The translations under genes were made by a program, and so were the position numbers. From NCBI GenBank assembly GCA_026415395.1, contig JAOAHD010000002.1, positions 434,001-498,000 of the forward strand: DNA of 64,000 bases, given 5' to 3'. The notes below the pieces were generated by a model. The model was not told where the DNA came from, did no database searches, and saw only the letters and a list, made by a program, of their open reading frames with translations. Positions within the stretch are counted from its first letter, which is position 1. Each line of letters starts with the position of its first letter. The DNA comes from Candidatus Binatia bacterium (lineage in GTDB: Bacteria > Desulfobacterota > Binatia > HRBIN30). Positions 1 through 7,940 of this stretch are shown here, one piece after another.

Positions 1-365
1 GCGAGAATTTCCTCACACTTTTTTAACCGGTCTATGCTCTGCTTGATGGTTTGGAAGTTGGTCAACGTCCCCCCGAGCCAGCGGTTGTTGACGTAGAACA
101 TGCCACAGCGCTCGGCTTCTTCGCGCACTGCGTCCTGCGCTTGCTTTTTCGTGCCGACGAACAGAATCGTACCGCCGCGCGCTGCCACGTCGCGCACAAA
201 GGCATAGGCTTGTTGGAAGAGCTGCACGGTTTTCTGCAAATCGATGATGTGGATGCCATTGCGCGCTCCGAAAATGTACGGTTTCATTTTCGGGTTCCAG
301 CGACTGGTTTGATGGCCAAAGTGCACTCCGGCCTCGAGCAAGCTTTTCATGCTGACGTCCGCCAT
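1..365 (-). CDS. rpsB: 30S ribosomal protein S2, 5' part only
   Basis: Structural protein of the small ribosomal subunit. Reading the minus strand from the ATG at 365, the protein begins [19 protein letters not shown] and continues with [10 protein letters not shown], the IHIIDLQKT motif, a segment reading [10 protein letters not shown] and [12 protein letters not shown]. These are hallmark S2 blocks in the right order. The frame stays open to base 1, so about 121 of the usual 240-260 residues are present and the rest lies outside the window. A GGAG sequence 5-10 bases upstream of the ATG supports the start. In most bacteria tsf follows rpsB, which would place it beyond the left edge. Identification is secure. 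Confidence 0.97.
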   Translation of the reverse strand, partial: MADVSMKSLLEAGVHFGHQTSRWNPKMKPYIFGARNGIHIIDLQKTVQLFQQAYAFVRDVAARGGTILFVGTKKQAQDAVREEAERCGMFYVNNRWLGGTLTNFQTIKQSIDRLKKCEEIL

Positions 366-690
366 ACCCTCAAGTCTCCATTCGTTCCGTGAACCGAGCA
401 TGCGTATCAGAAACGGCTCCTAGCGTGCAACCCGAGCCGCGCGTTTCTGCCCCTGCCGGTCGTGTTCGCGATAGACCGGGCATTGCCAGATCGGTGACGC
501 GCCTAAGTGGGGAATCGAGCAACGTCCTACTCGTGCTGGAGCGAGCGGTCGCTGCTTTGCAATCGGGCTCGGCGTACCTTCCAGGGCATTGCGCGGCGTC
601 CTGCTCTCTCGCGGGCCGTTTTCTTGTGTCCGGGTGCTCGAGCGGAGCAAGCGCCGCGGGAGCGCTGGGAAACTTTTGTATTGCTTAACG
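366..690. other. Divergent intergenic region between rpsB and padR
   Basis: About 325 bases without a supportable gene. Short frames exist on both strands but they lack ribosome binding sites and family resemblance. The region must hold the promoters of rpsB (minus) and padR (plus). I cannot identify a clear S2-binding leader structure or a tRNA here. Confidence 0.5.
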
Positions 691-703
691 TATCTGGTAG
701 ATA
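691..703. promoter_or_regulatory. Possible PadR operator (short inverted repeat)
   Basis: The sequence TATCTGGTAGATA is a perfect 5-bp inverted repeat with a 3-bp spacer, placed 18 bases before the padR start codon and just upstream of its GGAG ribosome binding site. PadR regulators are commonly autoregulatory and bind AT-rich palindromes overlapping their own promoters, but usually with ATGT/ACAT-type arms spaced wider. Function as an operator is an inference from position only. Confidence 0.35.
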
Positions 704-721
704 TATGGAGCGATTCGATTT

Positions 722-1372
722 ATGGCCGCACGTTCCAATAAGACCCGTCTGGCTGTTCTCGGCTTCCTCACCTGGGGGCCGATGAGCGGGTATGACATAC
801 GGAAGGCGATCAGTCAAAGTACCCGGTTCTTTTGGTCGGAAAGCTACGGCCAAATTTATCCGGTTCTGCAGCAGCTTGCCCGCGAAGGGTTAGCGCGGGC
901 ACGGGTGGCCAGGCAGGGCCGGCGCCAGCGGGTGGTATACGAGATCACGCCAACGGGCCGTGCGTTTTTGCAGTCGTGGCTCGCGGAGGCTCCGGAGGAA
1001 GCCCCGGTACGTAACGAGCTCTTGCTGAAAACCTTTTTTGGTCGCCATGGCATTCAGGCTCGGCTCCGCCAACACGTCGAGGCGCTACTGCATCGCATGG
1101 CAGCCGTAGAGCAGGAGCTGGCAGGAATTCGCAGCCGTATCGAGGCGGTCGATCACCCTGACGCGCCCTATTGGCTCCTCACGCTGCGCTTCGGGGAGTT
1201 ACAGCTGGACGCGCAACTTGCCTGGTGCCGGGAAGCGTTGCGAATGCTCGATTCAGTGGTCCCGAAGGAGGCAAACGCCACGGGTCGCCGGGGCCGCTCC
1301 TCTGCACATGTTCCGGGGGATCAAAGCCCGAGTGAGCCCGTAAGAAAAATCAAGTTGGGAGGGCAGAGATGA
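722..1372 (+). CDS. PadR-family transcriptional regulator
   Basis: DNA-binding repressor of 216 residues. The N-terminal winged helix (about residues 8-85) contains the PadR signature LGFLTWGPMSGYDI and the recognition region WSESYGQIYPVLQQL, followed by a wing ending in YEITPTGR. Residues about 95-185 form the helical effector/dimerisation region of the Vir_act_alpha_C type; the last 30 residues look disordered. The family senses small hydrophobic or phenolic molecules in known members; the ligand here is unknown. Its stop overlaps the start of the carotenoid oxygenase gene by four bases (ATGA), so the two are translationally coupled and it most likely controls that enzyme. GGAG 11 bases upstream supports the start. 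Confidence 0.9.
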   Translation: MAARSNKTRLAVLGFLTWGPMSGYDIRKAISQSTRFFWSESYGQIYPVLQQLAREGLARARVARQGRRQRVVYEITPTGRAFLQSWLAEAPEEAPVRNELLLKTFFGRHGIQARLRQHVEALLHRMAAVEQELAGIRSRIEAVDHPDAPYWLLTLRFGELQLDAQLAWCREALRMLDSVVPKEANATGRRGRSSAHVPGDQSPSEPVRKIKLGGQR

Positions 1373-2847
1373 AGAAACTTTGGGGAGCCCTGCACGCTGA
1401 AGTGACACGGCGGAGCTTCTTGCGCCTTTCGGCAGCAACAGCGGCGGTGGTCACCGCCGGGGGATTCGGTTGCGGGAACGATGGCGAGGGGGCGGTTGAA
1501 GGACCGCCACTCGTTGTGGATCCCAACCAGCCGTGGTGGTTGCAGAATAACTTCGCGCCGGTGTTCGACGAGCGCGACGCGTACGATCTCCCGGTGCGCG
1601 GCGCTTTGCCTCCAGAGTTGAACGGAACCTACATCCGCAATGGCTCGAACCCTCAGAAAGCGGACTCTCCCCATTGGTTTTTCGGCGATGGGATGCTGCA
1701 CGGCGTGCGTATCGAGAACGGCCGAGCCGTTTGGTACCGCAATCGTTGGGTGCGCACCCCGTTGTTCGAGAAGGGAATCTCGTTTGGCGACCCCTCCGTT
1801 CCCCCAATCGGGCCAAATAACCAAAGCAACGTGAGTTGCGTGTACCATGCAGGAAAGCTGCTCACCTCGGGGGAGGTCGGCTATCCGTTCCTCATCGATC
1901 CCAACGATTTGTCGACCTTGGGCAGTTACAACTTCGGAGGCCGCCTGCCCACTTCGTTTACTGCGCACCCGAAAATCGATCCAGCAACCGGGTGGATGCA
2001 CTTCTTCGGGTATTGGTTCTTGCCCCCGTACCTGACTTATCTGGTGGCGGACGAGAACGGGCAGGTCGTCCATAGCCGCGAAATTCCCGTGAGGCGCACG
2101 ACCATGATCCACTCCTTTGCGATCACCGAGCGGGATGTGGTGTTTTGGGAGCTCCCGGTCGTCTTCAGTTTGGAGGCGGCCCTCGCCGGGGCGAAAAATC
2201 CGTTTTCTTGGGACCCGAGTTACGGCGCGCGCATTGGCATCATGCCGCTGGGCGGTGAGCCGTCAGAGCTTCGCTGGGTGGAGATCGAGCCGTGTTACGT
2301 GTTCCACGAGGTCAACGCTTACCGTGATGGTGATGACGTGGTCGTCGACCTATGCCGGCACGACCGCATGTTCGACGGCGGCGACATCGACGACACTAAG
2401 CTGGACATTCGTCGCTGGCGCATCAACACCGCTGGCCCGCAATTGTCCTTCCGCGAGGAGATCATTGTCGATCGGGAGTTCGAATTGCCGAGTCACGACC
2501 GCCGCTTCACCGGTCGACCGCATCGATACGGTTGGTTCGTTTACACCCGCGAGCACCCGCACACGGTGGATCTCGCCGGGATCGGGATGATCGATTACCG
2601 GACTGGGCGGGTGCGCGTGTGGGATCCGGGCCGCACCCGCCATGCTGGCGAAGCCTTCTTCGTGCCCGGTGGTGCCGGCGAAGGCGAAGGTTGGCTGCTC
2701 TCCTTCGTGCACGACCATTGGAAGGAGGAAACCGTGCTTGCGGTGTTCGATGCCCAACGGGTCGATGCCGGGCCGATCGCCGAGATCGTTATGCCGCGAC
2801 GGGTTCCCTACGGATTCCACGGAGTGTGGATTCCGCGTCCGGCTTGA
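1369..2847 (+). CDS. Exported carotenoid oxygenase (RPE65/CCD family)
   Basis: Non-haem iron(II) dioxygenase of the family that cleaves carotenoids, stilbenes and related conjugated or phenylpropanoid substrates; 492 residues, normal for the family. The family's four metal-ligand histidines are visible in order: TAHPK (about residue 199), IHSFA (about 247), FHEVNAY (about 313) and GFHGVWIP near the C terminus (about 483). The early GTYIRNGSNPQ and HWFFGDGML blocks are also typical. Unusually, the N terminus has a twin-arginine motif (TRRSFLRLS, residues 13-21), a hydrophobic stretch and a lipobox-like GGFGC, so the enzyme is probably exported folded by Tat and possibly lipid-anchored. It is coupled to the upstream padR gene. 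The real substrate cannot be read from sequence. Confidence 0.92.
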   Translation: MKKLWGALHAEVTRRSFLRLSAATAAVVTAGGFGCGNDGEGAVEGPPLVVDPNQPWWLQNNFAPVFDERDAYDLPVRGALPPELNGTYIRNGSNPQKADSPHWFFGDGMLHGVRIENGRAVWYRNRWVRTPLFEKGISFGDPSVPPIGPNNQSNVSCVYHAGKLLTSGEVGYPFLIDPNDLSTLGSYNFGGRLPTSFTAHPKIDPATGWMHFFGYWFLPPYLTYLVADENGQVVHSREIPVRRTTMIHSFAITERDVVFWELPVVFSLEAALAGAKNPFSWDPSYGARIGIMPLGGEPSELRWVEIEPCYVFHEVNAYRDGDDVVVDLCRHDRMFDGGDIDDTKLDIRRWRINTAGPQLSFREEIIVDREFELPSHDRRFTGRPHRYGWFVYTREHPHTVDLAGIGMIDYRTGRVRVWDPGRTRHAGEAFFVPGGAGEGEGWLLSFVHDHWKEETVLAVFDAQRVDAGPIAEIVMPRRVPYGFHGVWIPRPA

Positions 2848-2866
2848 GCCGCCGATGGATCTGGGG

Positions 2867-2941
2867 GCACCTGCTAACTCCAGGTGCTGCCTTTCCCCTC
2901 CGCCCTCCGTCGCGCCGAACTCACGGCGGCCGGGAGGGCGG
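2867..2941. terminator. Two hairpins downstream of the oxygenase gene
   Basis: Twenty bases after the stop codon there is a perfect 7-bp stem GCACCTG/CAGGTGC with a 7-base loop (2867-2887) followed by a weak pyrimidine run. It is followed by a second stem, CCGCCCTCC at 2900-2908 with GGAGGGCGG at 2933-2941. There is no proper T-tract, so intrinsic termination is uncertain; the structures may act in Rho-dependent termination or protect the 3' end. Confidence 0.4.
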
Positions 2942-3124
2942 TTGTCGGATTGCGGTGCGGCCAAGGGTTAGCCTGCAAGGAGGGTGGCACAAGGAGAAGC
3001 GTTGTCCCTTAGACCGCGGATGTCGAGGTTTTGGGACTGATAGGATCGAACAGCGGCAGCAACGTGCGTTTGCTGTGGTTCGAGACTAAAAATCCGCCAC
3101 TTTTAGCGAGTAGACGGGTCAGAT

Positions 3125-4054
3125 ATGCGCGTGTGGCGACATCTCGAGCGGCTTGGACGGCGGTTCCGCAACCCCGTGGTCACGCTCGGCAACTTCGACG
3201 GGGTGCACCTCGGCCACCAGGCGATTGTTCGGCGCACGGTCGAGCGCGCACGAGAGCTCGGCGGCACAGCACTGGCGCTGACCTTCGAACCCCATCCAGT
3301 CGCCGTCTTAATGCCCGCGCACGCCCCAGCGCGCTTAATGGATTTGCACACCCGCGTAGCCTGTTTGCTCGAGCTTGGCTTGGACTATGTGGTGGTTCAG
3401 CGCTTCACTCCTGCGTTTGCGGAGATCGAGCCGGAACCCTTCGTTCGGCAGTGGCTGATCGAGAACTTGGGCGTGCGCGGAATTGTCGTTGGCCACCGCG
3501 TGCGCTTTGGTCACTTTCGCCGCGGTGATGCGGCACTACTGCAGCGCGTCTGTGCCGAGTGCGGGGTCGCTGTGGAAATTATTGGCAAGGTCGAAGTGTG
3601 TGGCCGATTGGTCAGTAGCAGCGCCGTCCGCAGCGCCTTGCGAGAAGGCAAACTCGAACTTGCCAGAGAGATGCTCGGCCGACCGCACACCTTTGCCGCA
3701 CGTGTGGTGCGCGGCCACAACCGGGGGAAGACGCTTGGCTTTCCCACCGCCAACCTAGACATTCGCGGTTTGGTATTGCCGCCTGACGGAGTTTACGCAG
3801 TGGAGGTGTGCTTCGACGGTGAATGGCGGCCGGCCGTGGCGAACATAGGGAACAACCCGACTTTTGGCGACCAAGACCGCAGCCTCGAAGTGCATGTGCT
3901 GGACTTTGCGGGCGACCTTTACGGCCGCCGCCTGTGGGTTCGCTTCCTTCGTTTTCTCCGCGGGGAGATTCGGTTTGCCAGCGTCGATCTGCTAGTAGAG
4001 CAGATCAAACGCGACATCGCCGACGCTCGTCGGGTCTTTTCTGCTCAGGCATGA
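3125..4054 (+). CDS. ribF: Bifunctional riboflavin kinase / FAD synthetase
   Basis: Cytoplasmic enzyme converting riboflavin to FMN and then FAD. The N-terminal FAD synthetase (nucleotidyltransferase) domain has LGNFDGVHLGH (residues 21-31), FEPHP and the VGHRVRFGHFRRGD block with SSSAVR after it. The C-terminal riboflavin kinase domain begins at GKTLGFPTAN (about residue 198) and contains PDGVYAV and NIGNNPTFG. Length (309 residues) is typical. The FAD synthetase loop normally reads FRFGKGRKGD in many homologues; here Lys positions are replaced (FGHFRRGD), a modest deviation. The stop overlaps the next start by four bases (ATGA), coupling it to rluD, a common neighbour arrangement only by co-directional packing. 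Confidence 0.96.
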   Translation: MRVWRHLERLGRRFRNPVVTLGNFDGVHLGHQAIVRRTVERARELGGTALALTFEPHPVAVLMPAHAPARLMDLHTRVACLLELGLDYVVVQRFTPAFAEIEPEPFVRQWLIENLGVRGIVVGHRVRFGHFRRGDAALLQRVCAECGVAVEIIGKVEVCGRLVSSSAVRSALREGKLELAREMLGRPHTFAARVVRGHNRGKTLGFPTANLDIRGLVLPPDGVYAVEVCFDGEWRPAVANIGNNPTFGDQDRSLEVHVLDFAGDLYGRRLWVRFLRFLRGEIRFASVDLLVEQIKRDIADARRVFSAQA

Positions 4055-4995
4055 GTTTCTTGCAAGAACGCTTTGTCGTCGAAGAACAGGCACAAAAGCA
4101 GCGGCTTGATCGTTATCTGGCTTCTCTTGGCCGCTGGGGGTCGCGCGCGCGGGTGCAGAAGTTGATTGACGCTGGCCAAGTGCTGCTCGATGGGCAGCCC
4201 GCTCGTGCCCGCTACCTGGTCCGGGCAGGACAGATGATCGAGGTGCGATGGCAGCCGCTTGAAGAGAACCTACAGGTGGTGCCGCAGCCCATGAGCCTGA
4301 ACGTGGTGTACGAAGACCAGTGGATCCTGGTCATCGATAAGCCGGCAGGCTTGGTGGTCCATCCGACCCCCACGCATCATGAGAGCACGCTCGTGCACGG
4401 GCTGCTGTACCGTTGGCAGGGACGCCCCGAAGGGCTCGACCCCCTGCGGCCAGGAATCGTGCATCGGTTGGACAAAGACACGTCCGGACTGATCGTGGTG
4501 GCAAAGGACCCGGAGACGTTAACCTCTCTTGGCCGTCAGTTTCAGCAACGCCAGGTGGAGAAGGAGTATTTGGCAGCCGTGTGGGGGATCCCCCATAGGG
4601 CGCAAGGGACGGTCGATGCGCCGATTGCTCGCGACCCTGTGCACCGCAAACGCATGAAAGCCGTGCGCCAGGGAGGACGAACAGCGCGTTCAGCCTACCG
4701 GGTGCTTGCCTCTCGTTCCCCGGTGAGTTTGCTTGCGGTTTTTCCCGAAACCGGACGAACGCACCAGATTCGCGTGCATTTGGCTCACATTGGCCACCCT
4801 ATCGTGGGCGATACCTTGTACGGACGCGCGCGCAAATTACCTCCGGGGATCGTGTTGGAGCGACACGCGCTCCATGCAACTCGGCTCCGGTTTGCGCATC
4901 CAGTGACCGGTGAACCTTTGTCCTTTCACTCGCCGCTGCCGCCAGACTTGCAACCGCTTTGGAATTACTGCGTGGGGCCGGCGGACGCACCTTAG
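4051..4995 (+). CDS. rluD: 23S rRNA pseudouridine synthase, RluD type
   Basis: Isomerises specific uridines in 23S rRNA (positions 1911/1915/1917 in E. coli for RluD). The 314-residue protein has an S4 RNA-binding domain at about residues 15-75 and a RluA-family catalytic domain with YEDQWILVIDKPAGLVVHP and the catalytic HRLDKDTSG (about residues 138-146, Asp nucleophile). GRTHQIRVHL and HPIVGDTLYG follow. The frame extends far upstream but the ATG at 4051 overlapping the ribF stop gives the normal length and N terminus. A second RluA-family paralogue lies at 60.7 kb, so which one is the orthologue of RluD rather than RluC/RluA is not certain. Confidence 0.93.
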   Translation: MSFLQERFVVEEQAQKQRLDRYLASLGRWGSRARVQKLIDAGQVLLDGQPARARYLVRAGQMIEVRWQPLEENLQVVPQPMSLNVVYEDQWILVIDKPAGLVVHPTPTHHESTLVHGLLYRWQGRPEGLDPLRPGIVHRLDKDTSGLIVVAKDPETLTSLGRQFQQRQVEKEYLAAVWGIPHRAQGTVDAPIARDPVHRKRMKAVRQGGRTARSAYRVLASRSPVSLLAVFPETGRTHQIRVHLAHIGHPIVGDTLYGRARKLPPGIVLERHALHATRLRFAHPVTGEPLSFHSPLPPDLQPLWNYCVGPADAP

Positions 4996-5034
4996 GGGTC
5001 TTCCAAGCGGAAACGTCGCGGTTGGTTGGCATCC

Positions 5035-5634
5035 TCAGCGGCCAGCTTCGCGGACTGCTCGGCGCAAGAGTTCATCCAGCCTTGGCCGGTCGAGGTGGCA
5101 AGCATCGAGAAGTATCAGCCGCAGATTCTCCGCAATGTATGCGGGCTCTAGAGAGAGGCGCTCCAACGGGGTGAGCGTTTCGATCTCGAAGTTCGGTGGG
5201 TTCCCTTGCGCTGTAAAGGTCGCGAGTTCCACCCACGAGCCCCCGGGGCCACTTACGAATTCGATTGCCAGCCGCTGCGGGGGATTGGGCCCGCGCGTGT
5301 TGCGGGTACGCTGGCGCCAGAGCCGCTGTTGCACGCGTTCGAGCGCACTGACGTAGTGGCGAGCCGAATTCGCACCCGGGCGCTCGGCCGGCCAATTCGA
5401 CTCTTCCTTCTTGCGGATTTCCGCCACCACCCGTTTCATGAGGACGGTTTGCAGGAGCGTTTGCACCACCGTACTCCCGTTTCGTAGGAGCAAACGCACT
5501 TCTCCGATGGTTGCGTCCGCAGCCACGATCGGGCACCGATGCACGATACGCTCCGTTGTTGTGGTGGCATCGGCGATCACCGCCACCGCAGCAGAAGCAC
5601 AAATCAACAACCAGGATCGTAGGGCGTTTATCAT
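5035..5634 (-). CDS. Secreted hypothetical protein, coupled to RND exporter
   Basis: 199-residue protein of unknown function. The start chosen is the ATG at 5634, which overlaps the exporter stop by four bases (ATGA) and gives a clean signal peptide (INALRSWLLICASAAVAV, then IADA). The mature part has two cysteines, is Arg-rich and mixed alpha/beta by eye, with no recognisable catalytic motif. As the last gene of an acyl-CoA synthetase-RND exporter operon it may be a periplasmic partner of the exporter, by analogy with operons where an MMPL/RND permease has a small outer-membrane or periplasmic helper. I do not recognise its family. Confidence 0.65.
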   Translation of the reverse strand: MINALRSWLLICASAAVAVIADATTTTERIVHRCPIVAADATIGEVRLLLRNGSTVVQTLLQTVLMKRVVAEIRKKEESNWPAERPGANSARHYVSALERVQQRLWRQRTRNTRGPNPPQRLAIEFVSGPGGSWVELATFTAQGNPPNFEIETLTPLERLSLEPAYIAENLRLILLDACHLDRPRLDELLRRAVREAGR

Positions 5635-7916
5635 CGGCGCAGGAGAACCAACAAACACGCTGGCGTGACCAACAAATCGTACATCAGGGCGAGAAGCAGC
5701 GACACGCCGGTGAAGAGAGAAAAGTAAATGGTCGGCAGGAAGCTGCCAGCCACGCCTACCCAGAATCCGGCAACTACGACGAGATTGTTGGCAACGAGCG
5801 CGGGCCCGGTCTCCAACGTCGTTCGCTGAGTGGCACTCCGTGGCTCTGTGTCCGACAGGTTTACTCCGAAGGCGCCGATGTAGTGCACCGTGTCGTCGAC
5901 CACGAGGCCCATCGCGGCTGCGGCAATCATTGCTGTGCCGGTGCTGAGGTCGATGTTCAGAAGCCCGAGCAAGCCCGCGGTGGCTAAGATCGGGAGGATG
6001 TTGGGAACGAGCGCGACTACGCCCATTTGCACGGAGCCCAACGCTATGGCCATCAATAGACCGACGAGGACAAAGCTGAGTGCGAAGCTTTGCACCTGTT
6101 GGCGCACAAGCCGGTTCGAGTCGCGCGCCATGTGATAGAGCGGCCCAGTAACGCGAACCTCGTACTGAGGACCGAGAACACGTTGAGCCGAGGCGAGTAA
6201 TCGCTCGGCTGTTTCACTGGTCGGCGCCGTGCCCAGGGCGCTCAATCGCACCTGCACTCGCGTGGCGGTTTGGTCGGTGGAGATCAGCCGACGAACGAAT
6301 CCCTGATCTGGAACGGCGCTCAAAAAGTCGAGGAGCTCCTCCACCGCGTCGTCATCGTGGGGCAGAAGCGGATGGGGCAAGCGATACTCCGCAGCATAAA
6401 CGTGGCGCAGCAGCGTGGCTAAGCTCAGCGCTCCCGTGACGCCAGGCTCTTGCATCGCCGTTTGAGCCCAAGCGGCGATGCGTTGCCAGTCGGCCGCGTG
6501 CGCCAAGCGGGTGCCGTCGCGGCGCTCGATCCAGAACTCCAGGGGATAGGGCCCGCCGAGATGGCGTTCGATCCAAAAGGTGTCCTCGCGCAGCGGGGCC
6601 CCAGGCTTGAGGAAGCGAACAAGATCGGTGTTGTTCCTCAGCCGAAAAACGCCCAAGCCAACGGCTACGCCGAAAGCCACCCCTACAACCAGCACGGCAC
6701 CTGGCCAGCTTCCCGCAACACGCCCGCACAGCGCGAGGAAGGGGCGAACCGCGCGCGCCTCCAAGTCGATTCTTGGGCGTGTCCTCGCAGGGGGTGCGAG
6801 CACCACGCTGGCACCGAACGGAACGAGCCACATCGCCAGAGCGAAGCCGATCAGCGTCCCGCCAGCGGCAGCGAGGCCGAACTCGCGCACTGCCGGCATA
6901 GCGCTGGTTGCCAGTGCGGTGAAACCCGATGCGGTGGTGGCCGCACACAGAAAGCAGCGCCAGAGCAAATGGTCGAGCATCGCCCGCACGCGGGTGGCCG
7001 GTTGGTGGGGAGCATCATCGCGATAAAGCCAGAAGTGCAAGAGGTGAATGCTGGGAGTCAGGGCAAGCACCAGCAACACCGGGGGCAGGAGAGCGGTAAT
7101 GGCATTGACGCGAACGCCAAGGAGCGCCATCGCCGCTTGGATCAAAAGCACGGTGCTGCCCGCGATTGCGAGCGGCAAGAGCACCGCAACCGGGTGGCGG
7201 AAGTAGACCCAAAGCATGGCCGCGAGCACGAACACGGCAATGGGCAAGAGGATGCGCTCGTCACGCTGGATGTATGCGGTCACGTCGTGCTTTTGCACCG
7301 GCACCCCGGTGAGGTGGGCGGTGACCCCTTCCGCACGAAGACTGTCCAGAACCTTCCGCACCCCGCCGATGATGGCTTCAGCCTGCTGCGGGTGGCTTGC
7401 TTCTTCGCCGAGGGAAACCCATGCGCCGGTGGTCTTGAGGTCTGCCGAGACGAGGTAGCCCACAAGTTCGGGCATGCGCTGCACGGTTGCTGCAAGCTCC
7501 TCCTTCACGCCCGGCCGTTCGTAAGGCGGGGGGATCAGCGGTTGCACGACCGCACCAGTCTCGCCAGCCACCACCTGCAAGGCGTTGGTTAGGGAGAACA
7601 CTGCCCGGACTCCGGGCACCTCCCGCAAGCGTTGGGTGACGAGGGACACCCTGCGGAGGCCAGCCGCCGTCGCTAGTTCTGCATCCTGCCAAGCGACGAC
7701 GAGATCCTCGTCGCTACCGAAGAGGGAACGGAATCGTTGTAACGTGGCCAGGCGCTCGGCATCCGGGATGTTGAGCGATTCGTTGGCGTGGTCGACCTCG
7801 AGAAACTGGACCGACCAGACCGCGACCCCGAGCACAGCCGCGAGGCCTGCGATCGGGATCCAACGCCACCGTGCAAAGCAGAGATTGAGAACACAGCGAA
7901 CGAAGTACCTCCGCAT
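5631..7916 (-). CDS. RND superfamily exporter (MMPL/SSD type)
   Basis: Inner-membrane transporter of about 760 residues with the RND two-fold layout: a transmembrane helix near residue 30, a periplasmic domain (about 50-220), five or six helices (about 225-390, including the sterol-sensing-like segment), then a repeat: a helix near 405, a second periplasmic domain and a final helical bundle from about 610 to the end. The AMGLVVDDTVHYIGAF segment is the conserved TM acidic motif of the second half. The family (MMPL, HpnN and relatives) moves hydrophobic lipids such as hopanoids or acyl lipids. The upstream acyl-CoA synthetase gene fits lipid transport. A GTG three codons upstream is an alternative start. 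Confidence 0.9.
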   Translation of the reverse strand: MRRYFVRCVLNLCFARWRWIPIAGLAAVLGVAVWSVQFLEVDHANESLNIPDAERLATLQRFRSLFGSDEDLVVAWQDAELATAAGLRRVSLVTQRLREVPGVRAVFSLTNALQVVAGETGAVVQPLIPPPYERPGVKEELAATVQRMPELVGYLVSADLKTTGAWVSLGEEASHPQQAEAIIGGVRKVLDSLRAEGVTAHLTGVPVQKHDVTAYIQRDERILLPIAVFVLAAMLWVYFRHPVAVLLPLAIAGSTVLLIQAAMALLGVRVNAITALLPPVLLVLALTPSIHLLHFWLYRDDAPHQPATRVRAMLDHLLWRCFLCAATTASGFTALATSAMPAVREFGLAAAGGTLIGFALAMWLVPFGASVVLAPPARTRPRIDLEARAVRPFLALCGRVAGSWPGAVLVVGVAFGVAVGLGVFRLRNNTDLVRFLKPGAPLREDTFWIERHLGGPYPLEFWIERRDGTRLAHAADWQRIAAWAQTAMQEPGVTGALSLATLLRHVYAAEYRLPHPLLPHDDDAVEELLDFLSAVPDQGFVRRLISTDQTATRVQVRLSALGTAPTSETAERLLASAQRVLGPQYEVRVTGPLYHMARDSNRLVRQQVQSFALSFVLVGLLMAIALGSVQMGVVALVPNILPILATAGLLGLLNIDLSTGTAMIAAAAMGLVVDDTVHYIGAFGVNLSDTEPRSATQRTTLETGPALVANNLVVVAGFWVGVAGSFLPTIYFSLFTGVSLLLALMYDLLVTPACLLVLLRR

Positions 7917-7940
7917 AAGCGCCACGGGTGCCGCAGGCCC

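Noticed and set aside
1321-2112. Long open frame on the minus strand inside the oxygenase gene
   Set aside because: It is the antisense of a conserved enzyme gene in high-GC DNA, with no ribosome binding site or family match.
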